Source of the DNA: Xanthostigma xanthostigma
Lineage: Eukaryota > Arthropoda > Insecta > Raphidioptera > Raphidiidae
DNA length: 64,000 nt
Direction of reading: 5' to 3'
Assembly (NCBI GenBank): GCA_963575645.1
Contig: OY754465.1
Coordinates: forward strand, 46,588,401 to 46,652,400
Shown: positions 1 to 12,627 of the stretch, piece after piece
Layout: each line of letters opens with the position of its first letter
Position numbering within the stretch: position 1 is the first letter of the stretch
Notes under the pieces: generated by a model
The model's database searches: none
What the model was told of the DNA's origin: nothing
Seen by the model: only the letters and a program-made list of their open reading frames with translations
Program-made: the position numbers and the translations under genes

Positions 1-1063
1 TTATTATTATAAACAAATAGTAACTACCACACATGGAATAGTTTTGTTACAATATAATTTACTCTTGGCACTTGCAAATTTCATTGCTTATAGTCAGTTT
101 TCACAGGTCCTGCTCCAGACACTACCAAAATCTTCATTACTTTGCTGAAATGCCATTAGAATAAACTGTCGTCTTTAAACTAAAACATTAAATCAGGATA
201 AAAGCGTTATTAACATTATTAACATTAGATGAATTGTGTTGACTGTTTAGTTGCGCAACATAATTTCTGAATACTAAGTATTGTGCAGTAAGAAATTGTC
301 GCAATATAATGTAAGATACAAGGTAGGGTTGAATACTAGTTGATTGTAACTATTGAATTAGAAAATCTGCTATGATCTAAGAACCTACAGAGCAGAAGGG
401 ATGCAGGAAATTTAAAATATCAATTAAAATGAAAAATTAAGGGGAAAAACAAAACAATACTTATTACAAAATTTGTTGTTAATTCAAAAAAATTGGGAGC
501 TGTCATGATACGCCTGGTAGATGTGAAAAATAAATTTAAGCTTGCCAAATGCAACTTTAAGTTACAAAGTCTATGTACACGGACACTTCCTAAAGCCTTA
601 TAGACACTGTAATTTTAAGTTACTAGCAGCGCCAATTTAGTGATTATTCTAGTAACTAATAAATCACAGTTAGATGTCCTCGTCAACAAAAACCATGTTA
701 CAATCCAGTTCATACACACAGCAAGCGTCACGCGCTGTCATCTAACGAAATTCTAGTAACTAAACTACTAACTAAATTTCGCCCTATTATCTATAGATGT
801 TAACTTCAACTAAAGTCACTTTTGATCCAACGCACACAAACATAACGTCCTCCCATAAGAGTGTCGCGCTAATTGCACGGTTTTACTCCCCTTCAAACGC
901 GCCATTATAGATGTTTTACTTTAAAAATCTAAAAATACGGCGGATTAGGGGAAAAAACGGGAGAAATAGTAAAAAAACGGTAGAGATATGGCTAAAATAA
1001 GAGATCTGGCAACACTGTATACAACCTGAACCGCGCCACCCATCAAGGTGTTTTTAAGATTAA
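1..1063. other. intergenic AT-rich DNA, nothing recognised
   Basis: No coding exon, RNA gene or terminal repeat was recognised. A somewhat less AT-rich patch near 690-960 has no open frame of note. Confidence 0.5.
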
Positions 1064-1668
1064 AAAAAACCGGGTCGCAGTGCCAAACCCTGCCGACAAT
1101 ATAGTGTATTCCCTAATACAGGCAGTGTGGCTTTAATATGTGAACTTAACATTTTTGTTTTTGGGTAAAATAAAAAATGCAACCCCTTAATACATCCCTT
1201 AAAATAATTTTTTTTTTCTTAATATAAATATTATTATCAATTTACCAAATTAAATTCAGCCCCCACTAAGTAAATCCATATCTACAAACTAACGTTTTCA
1301 TAAACTTCTTAAGTTCGGTCCTGTCGGGCCGATTTTAATAAAATTTTGACAGCTCATTTTTATCTTTACCAATGGTTTAATTTCAATTTTGATATTGTTT
1401 TGAAAAAAATTTCAGCATTTTTAGGCCCAAAAATATTTTTCAACCCACTCTTTAAATAGGTTTCGTGCGGTGATAGACTTCAATATGTGGTCCAAATTTC
1501 GTTAAAATCAATTAACTCCTTCGAAAATTATAGCCCGCACACATACATATTAAACGGGCTTTTCGAAAAATGGTGCCAAACTTCTTAGAAGATTATGAAA
1601 CGTCGATAAATTTTGGTCCGACCCCTAGGTCCGGCCATCCTGTAAGTGCCTTATGACAAATACACTAA
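1064..1668 (+). repeat. dispersed repeat R1, copy 1
   Basis: It starts with GGGTCGCAGTGCCAAACCCT, passes through GGTCCTGTCGGGCCGATTTT and ends near CCTTATGACAAATACACTAA. The same sequence occurs inverted at 51098-51775, and a partial direct copy lies at 15868-16115. Its CGGCCCGACAGGACCGGA block also occurs in the Helitron array at 24.5-25.8 kb, so it is probably a longer relative of that Helitron family. Confidence 0.7.
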
Positions 1669-1856
1669 TGAGTCGTAGACTTCAGTATACCTAACATCTA
1701 TACAATAGATCGGATGACAGGCAGGTATTATTCTCGTATTTATAATATTCGATTGATTGCATTGGTTGTAGTCAGAGATATTTAGGTTGTAGTCACTTGT
1801 AAAATTATCTATTTTACTGCGTCATTCACTATGCAGTAGAAACGATCAGATTCTTA

Positions 1857-2285
1857 TGGCTAGTTTATACAGTGCGAGCTAGCGTACGAGTCAGCCTGCC
1901 GAGTAACTGCACTGCAGTAACTCGCACTGTTTGGACGTCACGTGCGAGTTAGACAGTAGCTCGCATCAGAGTTACTTCAACATTTTTTGTTTTCACTCGC
2001 ATGCTCGCCCGCCAGCAACTCGTACAACGATGCGAGCTACTGAGCTCGCATCGTTTGGACGCGTTCGGCAATAGCTCGCCAGTGCGAGCGGGATAGTCTA
2101 CTGAGCGGAACCCGTGTTTTGTGCTGCGCCTGCGTTTACTCGACATCATGGCAACTCGCAAGAGTGGACAGCAGCTACTCGTATCGTGTAGACAGCAAAG
2201 GCGAGCCGAGCTACTGGCGTACGAGTAGACAAGCCGAGTAGCTGTCTACTGTCTGGTCAGCAGCTCGCACTGTGTAAACTAGCCA
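1857..2285. mobile_element. PIF/Harbinger-type MITE
   Basis: 429 bp with near-perfect 24-bp inverted ends, TGGCTAGTTTATACAGTGCG outward-in. TTA target duplications flank it at 1854-1856 and 2286-2288. The interior is unusually rich in GCGAGCTACT-type repeats on both strands. The 70-codon minus-strand frame inside it looks fortuitous. Confidence 0.85.
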
Positions 2286-2288
2286 TTA

Positions 2289-3628
2289 TACTGTAAGCAT
2301 ATATTAATGTAATACAATTCAGCAAAGGTGAAAGAAAGAATGTAGGATAAGTAATTAGTCACAAAAAACTGTTGCAAATAAAATCGCATAACATTAACAC
2401 AGTCGATGATTTTAACACTATATATGTCGCAAGCTAATTAAGATTATCATTCTGTAGTAATTAATGACTGATCGGGAAGCCGCGTTATCTTGTCAATTAA
2501 GAACTGATAATATTAACTCCTAATCTCGGTACCTATGCTTTAAAAGTAGTCATTAAAAATAAGATTTATTTCAGTGTCCAGTTCATTTAATTATCTAATT
2601 CCCGGCTTTTATTTGCATTTAAATAAAACAACATTGACGATAATAAATTGACATTATTTTGGAGATCAGCCAAAAATTTAAAAAAACATAATATATTATC
2701 CGTTTATTTTATTTTTTAATCAGGTACATGACGTTTCAATTTGTTACCCATTATCGAATGTAAAAAATTAAAATTTACATCTGTAAAATTGAAAAAAATA
2801 GTTAAAGAATTATGTAAATTAAAAAGGAAGTAAAAAGTAAGTGAACAATAATTGTTTAAATACTTACAAAAACAGTTATTTTACTTCAAAAAATTATTAT
2901 TCATTTTGGTTATACGATGTATGCAAATATTTTTTTGCACGAGCCCCTACAAAAATAGCTGCTTTTCATGTCTATACAGTGGTAGTAAAATGACAGTTTT
3001 CGCCCTAGTGTGTAAAGTAAAACAAAAGTATTGTAACTTTATTAATTCAATGGTTATCTTATATCTCTGTCAGTTGCAATTTAAAATCATATGATTTTAT
3101 TTAATGTACATTCCTAAAATGTATTATTTTTTTGTATACTACATTTAATTTAAAAAATCATATGAACGACAGAGACGCAAAGTAGACGTTTAAGAGTCGA
3201 CATAGATATCCATATGGCCGAATGTTAACTGTCAAAAATATTACAAATATACTTATTTTGAGGTGAAACCCAGCTATTTCATAGGAGGTACGTGCAAATA
3301 AATGTAATATGTATCTCGATTGTAATGCTTCTATCACTCGTGTGACCGCGCGCGTTACTAACGCAGTCACAACTCATCATAAAATATAAGGCAACACAAA
3401 CGTGTCGGAAGCAAAAAAGATACACTTCCGAGAATAAAACTTTGTATATATTTTTTGTTATTTTAATCAACTTACTAACCATTATATTATGTCATGTCTA
3501 AAAAATAACTTTTTTACGAACAACTAATTGCATCACACTAATCGACTACCGAACAAAAAACAAAGATCGAACTAATGACCATCTGTCGTCAAGTCGAAAA
3601 ATAGTAGTATCGAGGGTAAAGGAACGTT
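2289..3628. other. no gene or repeat recognised
   Basis: AT-rich DNA with short random open frames only. Confidence 0.5.
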
Positions 3629-4009
3629 TAGATCTACCAGCACGCAACGTGGCAGACAATAGTTTTCACATCTATACAGCAACAGCACACCCGGCATGAA
3701 CAGACGCCATCAGGCAAACTAGAAAGTGCCCGTGCATACCATGTTCCACGAAGCCACTGAATATAACCAAACCATTAACCAAACTGTCCGCGTCGGCAAT
3801 CGCATTCATACCGCGACTGCCACAGACACGCGCCGGCACAGACAAAACATTTTTGCGGAGAATGCTGGCCGACGCCCGCCTGTGTATTCGCGGACACGCT
3901 CCGTTCGCGTGCGGTAGATGTGAATACGCCTATATATACAGTTTATAAAAGAATATTATTTTGTTTGCCACGCCACGTGTCTGACACGCTCAATGTCTGT
4001 AGATCTGAA
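3629..4009. mobile_element. possible TIR element, GC-richer than surroundings
   Basis: Short inverted ends (TTTAGATCTAC left, TTCAGATCTAC from the right) and an inner inverted pair TTCACATCTA enclose a GC-rich centre. The 63-codon frame at 3726-3917 (RRHRQ, RRPP) lies in that centre and has no family resemblance. Confidence 0.35.
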
Positions 4010-4196
4010 CGAAGCTTTAATGTGCAAAAAATGTAACCGACAGTTTTTGTAAAATTGTGTGTATCACTGAACTATTATCTTAATCAGTTCCGATAGAATC
4101 TAGTTGGACGGTCGGATGAATTGCTATAGCTTTTGAAAAACTACCTATGCCACAAATTGCTGAATGACAGTTTTACACTAAAAATATTATGGGTAA

Positions 4197-4378
4197 TAAG
4201 ATGAAGGAAGGTTTTGGTTGAGGATCATAAAATAAGCTTTACCAGTGTTTCGCTAGTGGCCAACGTTTCGAAAAATTTATTTTCATCTTCAGGGCCTCAT
4301 TTTTCAAAACGTTGGCCACTAGCGAAACACTGGTAAAGCTTATTTTATGATCCTCAACCAAAACCTTCCTTCATCTTA
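4197..4378. mobile_element. foldback element with hammerhead-like centre
   Basis: Two near-perfect arms of about 75 bp face each other (TAAGATGAAGGAAGGTTTTG on the left, its complement on the right). Around the centre, at 4260-4297 on the minus strand, lies CTGAAGA-T-GAAAA-loop-TTTTTC-GAAACGTT, a hammerhead-like arrangement. The end sequence GGCCAACGTTTCGAAAAATT recurs in the 30252-32297 element. Confidence 0.7.
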
Positions 4379-6471
4379 ATATTCTATTGGATCAACACTA
4401 CTTTAACTGAAGATTATGGGTAATAAACATGATAACATTAAACATAAGTACAATAAGTCTACGAGTATAGGATTGTAAATCATTTTGACTCTCCTGCAAA
4501 CTGTACAAATGTCACTTATGCTTTTCTGGAATTAATTATGGATAATTAAAACTTACGACTAATTTTATTTATTGTATAATATAATCAGACGAACAAAGAT
4601 TTGATTAACTAACGATTTTATAATACTTTTACTACTGGCTCCTATAAGATGTCCAATAAAATCTCAATCAAAAAAGTGACTTTACACTTACGACCTAGCC
4701 AGACAATAATAACTAATCGGTTAACTGCTGTAACCTTCATTCGAGTTACGCGACTGCACCGTAGATGACGCAAGATTCCACTGTGTTTTTATTTGACCTA
4801 TTTCAGGTATGCCTGCAGACCAGCATCTTCAAGGAATTCAACACCTACATCCCTGGCCATAACCATATTTTTGAAACTATATATTACCGGTGTAAATTTC
4901 ATGTCAATAGTTCAGTGGATTTCGAGTTAAATCCGTTTGTATAGACAGACAAAAAAATTCAAAAATCACAGGCAGATACTATTTTATTTATCTGTATTAA
5001 TTGAGGAAAACACTAAATTTACTTATAGGCTAGACAGCGAGGAGGTAAAAACATTAAAAAGTGTATTATTCGGACACAGGCGAGATTATTGTTGGAATCG
5101 CTTCGTTTTAGGGTGTAGTTCAACCCCCTAAGTTTGCTTACAAATAGTTGGTGTGCTTGATTTTATAATTAACAATTAGTGACGAAATAGTGTTTTTTTC
5201 TCTATTTCATTTAATATCTCCGTTCCCCTTGACTTTTAGTATAGCATATGCATTGAGAAAGTTGTTCCTTATGAAATTTCCTAAAAAATGTACACTGACA
5301 GAGGTCGCTAGGTGCAATTGTTAACTTGCAAATAGCCCCGAAAGTTAAAAAACACGTTTTTTTCACTATTTTTTTGCTAAAAAATGACCGCACATAGATG
5401 GCTGAAAATTTTCAAAAATGATGTCACAAACATGCATGAATAATTTTAGTGTCATCGGTCAATTACTTGTCGAGTAATTAACGATCACTTTTTTTGTTTC
5501 CTTAATTGCAAATTGCGTCATTTTTTCACAAACGGGTTTCGCTGGTCGGGCCAAGCCAGAAAATCACAAATTCATTACTTTAGTATCCCGTTGGAATTTT
5601 TGGGAAAAAAATTAATTCTAACCGATTCTATAACGATTGAATATTGGAAAAGTTATATGGTTTTACACGTTTGTCTAAAATTGCTATCGCTAAAGAAATC
5701 GTTATAAAATCGCGCTTAGAATTAATTTTGTCCAAAAAAAATTTTTAACATCGCTGCATAAGTTGTTGTAAATAGACTTTAATAATATCTTTATTTTCAA
5801 CTAAACTGTAAATAATCTAGCAATACGCAGTCACGAAAAAAAATACAGAAACATCGACATTAGCGATTTTGCCTTGCAGACACGGATACAACAAAATAAT
5901 ATGTTAATTGTATGCATGTCTATGCACACAGTTGGCATCTATTTCATGTACTTGTGATAAATAGTGAGGATTTATTATAAAGGAAACTGTTTTTTATCTT
6001 TTAAGTTATATATACTTCAAGCTGCGTGGTTGAAAACACGAATATTATTTATATTTTCTATAGGTATATGCATTATGCATATTGCATAGCTAGATGCTCG
6101 CCAAACCCTTGTTAATTAATCAATTCGCCTCACCTATGCATATTCGCCGACTAGACGCTATTTTTAACCGATTTACAAAAGAGGTTATCAATTTGACGTC
6201 TATATTTTTTCTTTTTTCTTAATGTTTGTTCAGTCATAACTTTTCGAGAGGTCAACCGATTTAAGAAAAATCGACACCATTTTGTTCAAAATGTTTACGG
6301 ATCGGTTCCATATATTCTTTTATTCAACTCATGCGCGTTATTCATGTTTTATCATGCCTAAAAACCGAACCCTAAATAGCCATTTACCGACTGGTGGCAA
6401 TTACTTGTCATAACTCAATGAAGATTTCTACTAGCTCGGCCATTGTGGAGTAATGAAAATAAACGTAACTA
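4379..6471. other. no gene recognised
   Basis: AT-rich, with RTE/Helitron-like snatches (for example near 4910-4985) but no clear ends and no coding exon. Confidence 0.45.
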
Positions 6472-7062
6472 CAGTAAAACCTCGTTAACACGAACTCGTA
6501 AAAATCAGGCAAAAAGTTCGTGTTATGTGGGAGTTCGTGTAAACCGAGTATGGCATAAAATACAGTCATTTTTTAAGTGTCAAATCATGATTTATTTTAA
6601 GTAAACATTGAATAATTATTTATTATAAATTGTTAAGAAGCCTTTGCCTTTGTTAATTAGTTTACAACCTTTTCAATAAATAAGAGGGGAAAAATTTTGA
6701 GGTATATATGTTCCTATTTATAGGATTTCGAGTGAATTTTTAATCTCTCAATCCTTTGTCTATTTTTAGAATGTGAGTTATTTACTTTTGTAATCCCTTA
6801 AGCGAATCTTTTCTTTTAGTTGTATTGTATATTCATTGACCAAAATGATTAAAATATATGATTTGAGAATTTTTGTAGTTCGTATTATCCGATAATTAAC
6901 CGTGAAGGGACGAAAAAGTTGTTCGAAGTTCGTATTAACGAGGGTTCGTGTTAACCGAACATAATTACATTAAAGCTTATGTGACCATTGTCGAGAGCAA
7001 ATTTTTGTTCGCGTTAAACCGAAATTCGTGTTAACCGTGTTCGTGTTAACGAGGGTTTACTG
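6472..7062. mobile_element. pogo/Tigger-type MITE
   Basis: 591 bp with inverted ends CAGTAAAACCTCGTTAACAC and its complement, flanked by TA on both sides (6470-6471, 7063-7064). CAGT..AACCTCG ends with TA duplication are typical of pogo/Tigger elements. The interior repeats GTTCGTGTTAAC-like motifs and has no transposase. Confidence 0.85.
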
Positions 7063-8235
7063 TATTTTCTGAGTCGTAACGAAATAGTAGGTAACAACAA
7101 CTCCGTTGTTACCCATTGAGACTAAAATTGAGAGGCCGAATGTTTTCGACATGGAGTTTATTCATAACCGGCTAACCTCAAACCAAAACATTGAATCGTG
7201 CTGTTAGTATTGACAGTTTGTTTTATAAAGAAATAAATATATATTTACAACATCTCATTATAATTAAAACATGAATAACGCGCAATTGTTGAATAAAATT
7301 ATGGGCGTAACTTGTAGGCTAAGTCATGACCTGTCAGCGCGATGTTTTCAGCACGAGTCGTAGGTGCGCAGGCACGAGCGCAGCGAGTGCATACTGCGCA
7401 CCGGAGACGAATGACTTAGACTACTAGTTACGCCAATAACTATTTTAATCGGTTCAGAAGGTTTTAATTGTCGATTTTAAAAAAGAGGTAGTTTTTTTCT
7501 AGCTATAAAAAATTTCTTTAAGTAAGTATATCTATTTTCCAGTTGTAATCTAATTCTTTATGATATAACGCTATATAGTCTGGAGTGCCTTTAAATGACC
7601 GCAGGAGAGAACAAACCTCCAAAAGGTATATGCGGAAAAAACGAAATTTTGAATTTATAAGTGTTATAGTATCAAAAACTCAATAAAAAATAATGACAAA
7701 CGTTGATCTTGATATAATTTATACTCTAGCCATCCAACATTCAGTTTTATGTTCTTTTTCAAATTTGTGTAGGTATTATTTATTATAAGCAATTATACCT
7801 ACATACATAGTAATAAAAATTTAAAAGTTTTTTTAAACGAGTGTTACTCTACATTTAAATAAAATAAAATATATAGGCCTTTTGTGAATATCCATACAAA
7901 AAGAAGCCATATAAATAAAAATTTGAAATTAATTTATAAAATTAAAGGTTTTAAAATAATTAGCTAAAAAATTAGTACCTATAAATTTTACAAACAAGTG
8001 ATTAAACGATGGTTATGGTACATGTGCTGTTGGTTTAAATAGTTATTAAACAATGCTTTCTGTAAAAATGACAGACAACTAGGTGTGTTGTATATCGTGC
8101 TCCAGTGTAAAAAGTGTTGACACTTTTGCCAGTATTGCATTTGTTGTACAAAAGTGTAACCATAGATAATATACCCAATGTACACTTTACAGTGTAAATA
8201 TTGAGTTATCTACACTACGCCAATATACCAAACAC
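7063..8235. other. spacer with one small foldback
   Basis: A GC-rich foldback sits at about 7298-7438 (next entry). The rest is AT-rich with no feature recognised. Confidence 0.4.
7298..7438. mobile_element. small MITE, 140 bp
   Basis: Inverted ends share GGCGTAACT.GTAG.CTAAG. The centre holds GGCACGAGCGCAGCGAGTGC, a motif that recurs inverted in the MITE at 60299-60428. Confidence 0.55.
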
Positions 8236-8304
8236 ACAGGCTATGCTGGGCAGCAGAAAGCATTGTCAGAAATTTTGATTTGACAATGACCTTATATTGT
8301 GACT

Positions 8305-9354
8305 ATAGGGATTGCAATTCGGAAAACCGGATCCGGAATAACTAAACGTTTACCGGATCAGATGAGCCAATTTTTGGCAAAATAATCGCGCTGTTGCATG
8401 AGTGGGTACCATAAACGCGTGGTGCGTGTGAGTCGTTTACCGCTGCACCGCCTCCTCTCCCACCGCGTTTTAAAAAGTAATCAAAACTGCATTTGAAAGT
8501 GAAGGGGTTTGAGAGAATACTTGTTTGCTGTTTATGATTATTTGTTGACAATAAAGTCGACAAGTAGAAGCTGAAAGGGCTTTTTTGGCCGCTGGCTATA
8601 TTAGAAGTCTATTAGCAGATGACATAATTAACATTATTTGCTTCCTACGATGCTTTTTGCAAAACATAAATTGATTTTTGATAATGTATACTTAAAATAA
8701 TTATTTATAGTAAGTTGACTAAACTAGGGAGTCATATTTATTACTAGCGGTCCCGCCCGGTTTCACCCTGGTGCAAAAGAATGAATGGGGAAGGGAGGAA
8801 CATGAATACGCACATTCATCTTAGTTTACCGAGATGAATGTCCAAATTTCATGATGCGAGCCGGCTTGTGAATGTACAACGCTAATATTGGTATATTTAG
8901 TTAGGGCATTTCACCTGAATAGAAGTTTATTTTTGAGATACATTTTGAACATTTTTTATTGATGCTCCGGTCCTATTGGTCGTAGCGTGATATTATATAG
9001 CCCATAGCCTTCCTCAATAAATGAGCTATCCAAAAAAATGTTTTATCAATTTTAACCAGTAGTTCCTGAGATTAGCGCGTTCAACCAAACAAACATATAC
9101 TCTTCAGCTTTATATGTTAGTATGATAATTGTGCCATTCATTAGACATAATTCATTATGATGTCTGTCATAAATATAAGAATGAGACTTGTTAGAATGCT
9201 CAAATACCTAATTATTATGATCTCAGTAGATTAAATAAAGTTGATTATAATACACTCACTCGATTTTCTCATAAACAGTTCATTTTGGAACGAAAAGAGA
9301 AAATTAACTTGATTAATCCGGCCGGATTGGAAATGACACCGGATTGCAATCCCT
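8305..9354. mobile_element. hAT-like element, interrupted by a Helitron
   Basis: Inverted ends AGGGATTGCAATTCGG and AGGGATTGCAATCCGG (complement at about 9340-9354). Flanks share TTGTGAC on both sides, a near 8-bp target duplication. An uninterrupted paralog of the host repeat at 58596-58690 shows the empty site. A Helitron at 8744-9125 has inserted into it. Confidence 0.7.
8744..9125 (-). mobile_element. non-autonomous Helitron, 382 bp
   Basis: On the minus strand it starts TCATACTAACATATAAAGCT and ends in CTAG after a GC-rich hairpin. It sits between A and T as Helitrons do. Nested in the hAT-like element. Confidence 0.8.
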
Positions 9355-9500
9355 CTTTGTGACCATACAACTCTCTATCGGAAAAGCATTGCAGAATTTT
9401 AAATTGATTCTGGTCGTAAAAATAATTAATTGATCGATTGAAACGATATTTCTTCAAACTGTGTACTATTTATCTATTTAACATACATTTTTATGTACAA

Positions 9501-10040
9501 CTAGCTGCTCCCCGTGGCCCCGCAAGCGTGGTATTAAGTCGTTAGATGGGGAAGCGGTGAGTGGAAGTTTCGAGTTATTCCCGACAGTGACGTTGTTGGA
9601 ATGTAAATTTTTCTTATAGGTATAGTATTGTACTGTACGATTTTTAAAAGAAGACTGGTTTATGGAATGTATTATGACCTAATTACAAAAGAGCGCACAT
9701 GCATTTTATATTAGTAGAAGGTAATGTTCCTGGAACCGCTTCTATGCATTAAGGGACACAATGGTACAAATCCGCGACTTCTCGCTCTTTCCCCACCGAT
9801 CTTCTTTAGTCGAGCGCACTGTAACTGTGTAATCTAATTATTGATATCATTTTTTTTTTCAATTCGAATATATTTTGACGACCTACAGTTTTTTTATAGC
9901 CTAAGTTACTCCTTATAACATTAGCTATCTGCAGTTAAAGTCCCGTCAAAATCGACCCAGTCGCTTAGGAGATTAACCGGAACAGACAGACAAAAACTTT
10001 AAAAATTGTTTATTTGTTATAAGTATCGTATATAACTTTC
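9501..10040 (-). mobile_element. Helitron/RTE-like repeat, minus orientation
   Basis: The 3' end at 9501 reads CTAG with a GC-rich stem (CCCCGTGGCCCCGC). The other side shows the usual GGAGATTAACCGGAACAGAC segment near 9970-9990. The far end is not sharply defined. Confidence 0.5.
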
Positions 10041-10403
10041 GTATGCATTTAGTAAAAAGCTGTTATTTTGACTTTGCAAACAGACACTTTAATTTTATTT
10101 ATCTGTATAGATTTTCACATCAATATAACATTTTTCCACGCATTTTGATCAAAATTTAACTTAAAAAGAGATATCAATCATTTATTTTTGTGGACAGGGA
10201 GTTTCACAACGATATTAGAGTACCTACCCGTGCACGTATAAAAAAAGTTTTTTAAAATCTGTTAAGGCGTTTGAGCTGTACACAATACACAAAAAAGCGT
10301 GACATACAGATTCACGGATTCAGAGACAAAATGAGTACATATAGGCTCTTTAGCTTACGCTATTCGCACCTAAAAACCATAATTATATTATGACAATCTA
10401 AGG

Positions 10404-10930
10404 CAGTGATTCCCAAAGTAATCTATATCGACCCCCAGGGGTCTACGACAACTTGCAAGGGGTTCATGTCAGCGGGAAAAAAAATCGGGGGTCCATGAAA
10501 CGAAAATGGGGGTCAACGATAGTGAATCTCCTAACAAAAAAAGAAACAAACTGGGCATCGTTAACCGAAGAGATTTAAGATTAAATCTACCTAAATTGAT
10601 GCCAAATGTTGAAAATTTATTATTAAAGCATCAGGTTCATCCCTCACACTAAAAGCATTTATTTTTTGCTTAGTTATTTTATGTAACAGAAAGTAAATTT
10701 TAATTTGCGTCGTTTAATTTGAATCTAATAATTAATAAATGTATAAAACTAAACATTTCACTACCGTTATAAATTTAAATCGTTCAAAGTGAGTAGCACT
10801 ATACCGGTTGTCAAAAATACATTTGAAATTAATGAATTTGCAAAAAATCAATATCAGATAAGCAGGGGGTCTACCCAAAACCGAAAAACATGGCAAGTGG
10901 TCTACGGGACAAAAAGTTTGGGAACCTCTG
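10404..10930. mobile_element. hAT MITE with perfect 8-bp target duplication
   Basis: Ends CAGTGATTCCCAAAGT and CAGAGGTTCCCAAACT (complement) are flanked by ATCTAAGG at 10396-10403 and 10931-10938. This is a classic hAT signature of 527 bp with no transposase. Confidence 0.92.
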
Positions 10931-10953
10931 ATCTAAGGTCATTATCAAATAAG

Positions 10954-11405
10954 ATTTTTCTTCATACCTCGATCGCAAGTGCCCACTTTCGGCACAAATT
11001 GTAAGGCCGAAAGTCTAACATTTGCTGCTTGGTGGAATTACACGCCCAAATACGGAAAGTTCGTACGTTCGGGCGGTCGTAAAGCAAAAACAACCAATCA
11101 ACTGTTGTTTAGATGTCGTTTCCATAGCAACCCTATTACATTTTAGTTAATTATTGCGAACTGCTGTCATTTGTGTATTTACGTATAAATTCAAAGCTTG
11201 CTTGGAATTTATCTGTGTTTTAATGTAATTAATACGTAATTAATTAATATATTTAATAAGCGTGCTTACGACCGAGGTATGAAACCAACTAGTATACACC
11301 ACACTGGCCGAAGGTGTGATAACTTGCCCTGCGCTTCGTCTCAGGTATCATGGCGCACAGGGCAAGATATCATGCTTTCGGGCTTTGTGGTGTAATATAG
11401 GTACT
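10954..11405 (-). repeat. family M repeat, copy 1 (two modules)
   Basis: Module 2 (about 10957-11290) is bounded by CTTCATACCTCGATCG and CGACCGAGGTATGAA. Module 1 (about 11295-11400) is a palindrome of GGCCGAAGGTGTGATAACTT with CAAGATATCATGCTTTCGGG. Other copies are at 13.9, 14.8, 41.4 and 47.6 kb. This copy and the one at 41.4 kb are reversed relative to the other three. Confidence 0.75.
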
Positions 11406-12507
11406 ATTTAACAACTCTTTCTGCAGCCCTACACTAATGTTACAGAGATGTGTGAATTATGGCAGCATGAAGATCGTAGGCGCCAGGAGGATAATGATGA
11501 ACGAGCTCCCCCGTGACCCCTAGCTACACTGGCGAGTCATTCAGCTACGCGCACCACACAATCCGCTCTTTATTAACTCAGGTGTGTTGATGTACGCCGT
11601 TCCTACTGTTCACGCCACACAGGTACGTGTGGTGCGTCTTAACAGATTCGACTCTGCGGTCATTCATTGAATCGCCGCGACACATAATCCTGACAAAACG
11701 ATTTCGAAAAACCAACTAATGTGCCATAAAACAGTTGTGATATTTACATATGATCGGGCATAACTGTCAAATATATTATTTCTGTGAAATTTATGATTGC
11801 ATATTATTATTTTCGTGTTTAAATATCCCACACTTTTTTTAACAAAAATATTTGTTCAGTTTTACTGTGTATAAGTGAATGGACTTAAAATGTGCAAAAT
11901 AGGGAAATTTTAGCAATTTCGTGTTTCCTCGTGAAAAATTTTGCTTTGTATATTTGATAATAAAAAATTGTTTTCAGTGATTACATGCTTTATTTTATCA
12001 TTTTACTGTTTTTTCCCCGAGAATACGTTTTGTATATTTTTTCAAAGTATAGAGCTAAAAACTGTGCGTGATTTTGAATATAATTAAGTTTTCTACCCAC
12101 AAAAATTACGTAGCAGTAGATATTAAAAATTATTAAATTATAATATCGTAGAAATTGTTGTGCAAATACTTTCGAAAACTACCCTTTTTGAATTACTTCG
12201 AAACAACTACAAACGATACTCTCTTTGTGGACGTTACTAAAAACTTTTCTGATTAGTAGATATATGATTGTTAACAATACTCTTGAATAATTATTATAAT
12301 TTAACATCAAACTTTGTACTGCAAATAAGTGTTTTGTGTAAAACTCTAATAAAATCTTCTTTTTTAGAAAATATAATTTCAACATTACCTATTTATATTT
12401 TAATAGCGTCGTATAAAAATACTGTAAACACTTAAATGAGATAAATTTACCTACAAATATTAGTTTTATTTAAAATAATAACACAAACTTCATAAAAAGT
12501 AGAAAAA
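11406..12507. other. scarlet upstream region
   Basis: Expected to hold the scarlet promoter and 5' UTR. I see no unambiguous TATA box or initiator. TCAGTTTT near 11857 is only an Inr-like string. The 11427-11720 part is GC-richer and has a 29-codon coding-like frame (see findings). An additional non-coding 5' exon cannot be excluded. Confidence 0.4.
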
Positions 12508-12627
12508 ATGAATAACGAAGAAAATAACATTTTTTTGAAGTCAATTCCAATAGATGAAGATGATAATTGTGTGTTTCGAAATGGAAGACAAAACAGCATT
12601 TCCAGAGAACTAAATGTTTCAATTAAG
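12508..12627 (+). CDS. st: scarlet exon 1 (start codon, 40 codons)
   Basis: An open frame of 40 codons starts at ATG 12508 and ends at AAG followed by the donor GTCAGT. An in-frame TAA lies 15 bases upstream (12493-12495), which supports this ATG unless a 5' intron intervenes. The peptide is acidic and polar (MNNEENNIFLKSIPIDEDDN at its start, then RNGRQNSISREL), as expected for the poorly conserved cytosolic N-terminus. It ends in phase 0, exactly what exon 2 needs. It was too short to stand out as an ORF and was found by looking for a phase-0 first exon. The assignment to scarlet is inferred from phase, coding composition and the lack of another candidate. The intron that follows is 24,319 bp. 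Confidence 0.72.

Noticed and set aside
1949-2161. Arg/Ser-rich 70-codon minus-strand frame
   Set aside because: It is a by-product of the GCGAGCTACT repeats in a Harbinger MITE.
3726-3917. 63-codon frame in GC-rich DNA
   Set aside because: No conserved motif, splice context or homology that I can recognise; probably part of a TIR element.
12001-12507. Clear core promoter for scarlet
   Set aside because: Only AT-rich sequence and weak Inr-like strings; no site stands out from background.
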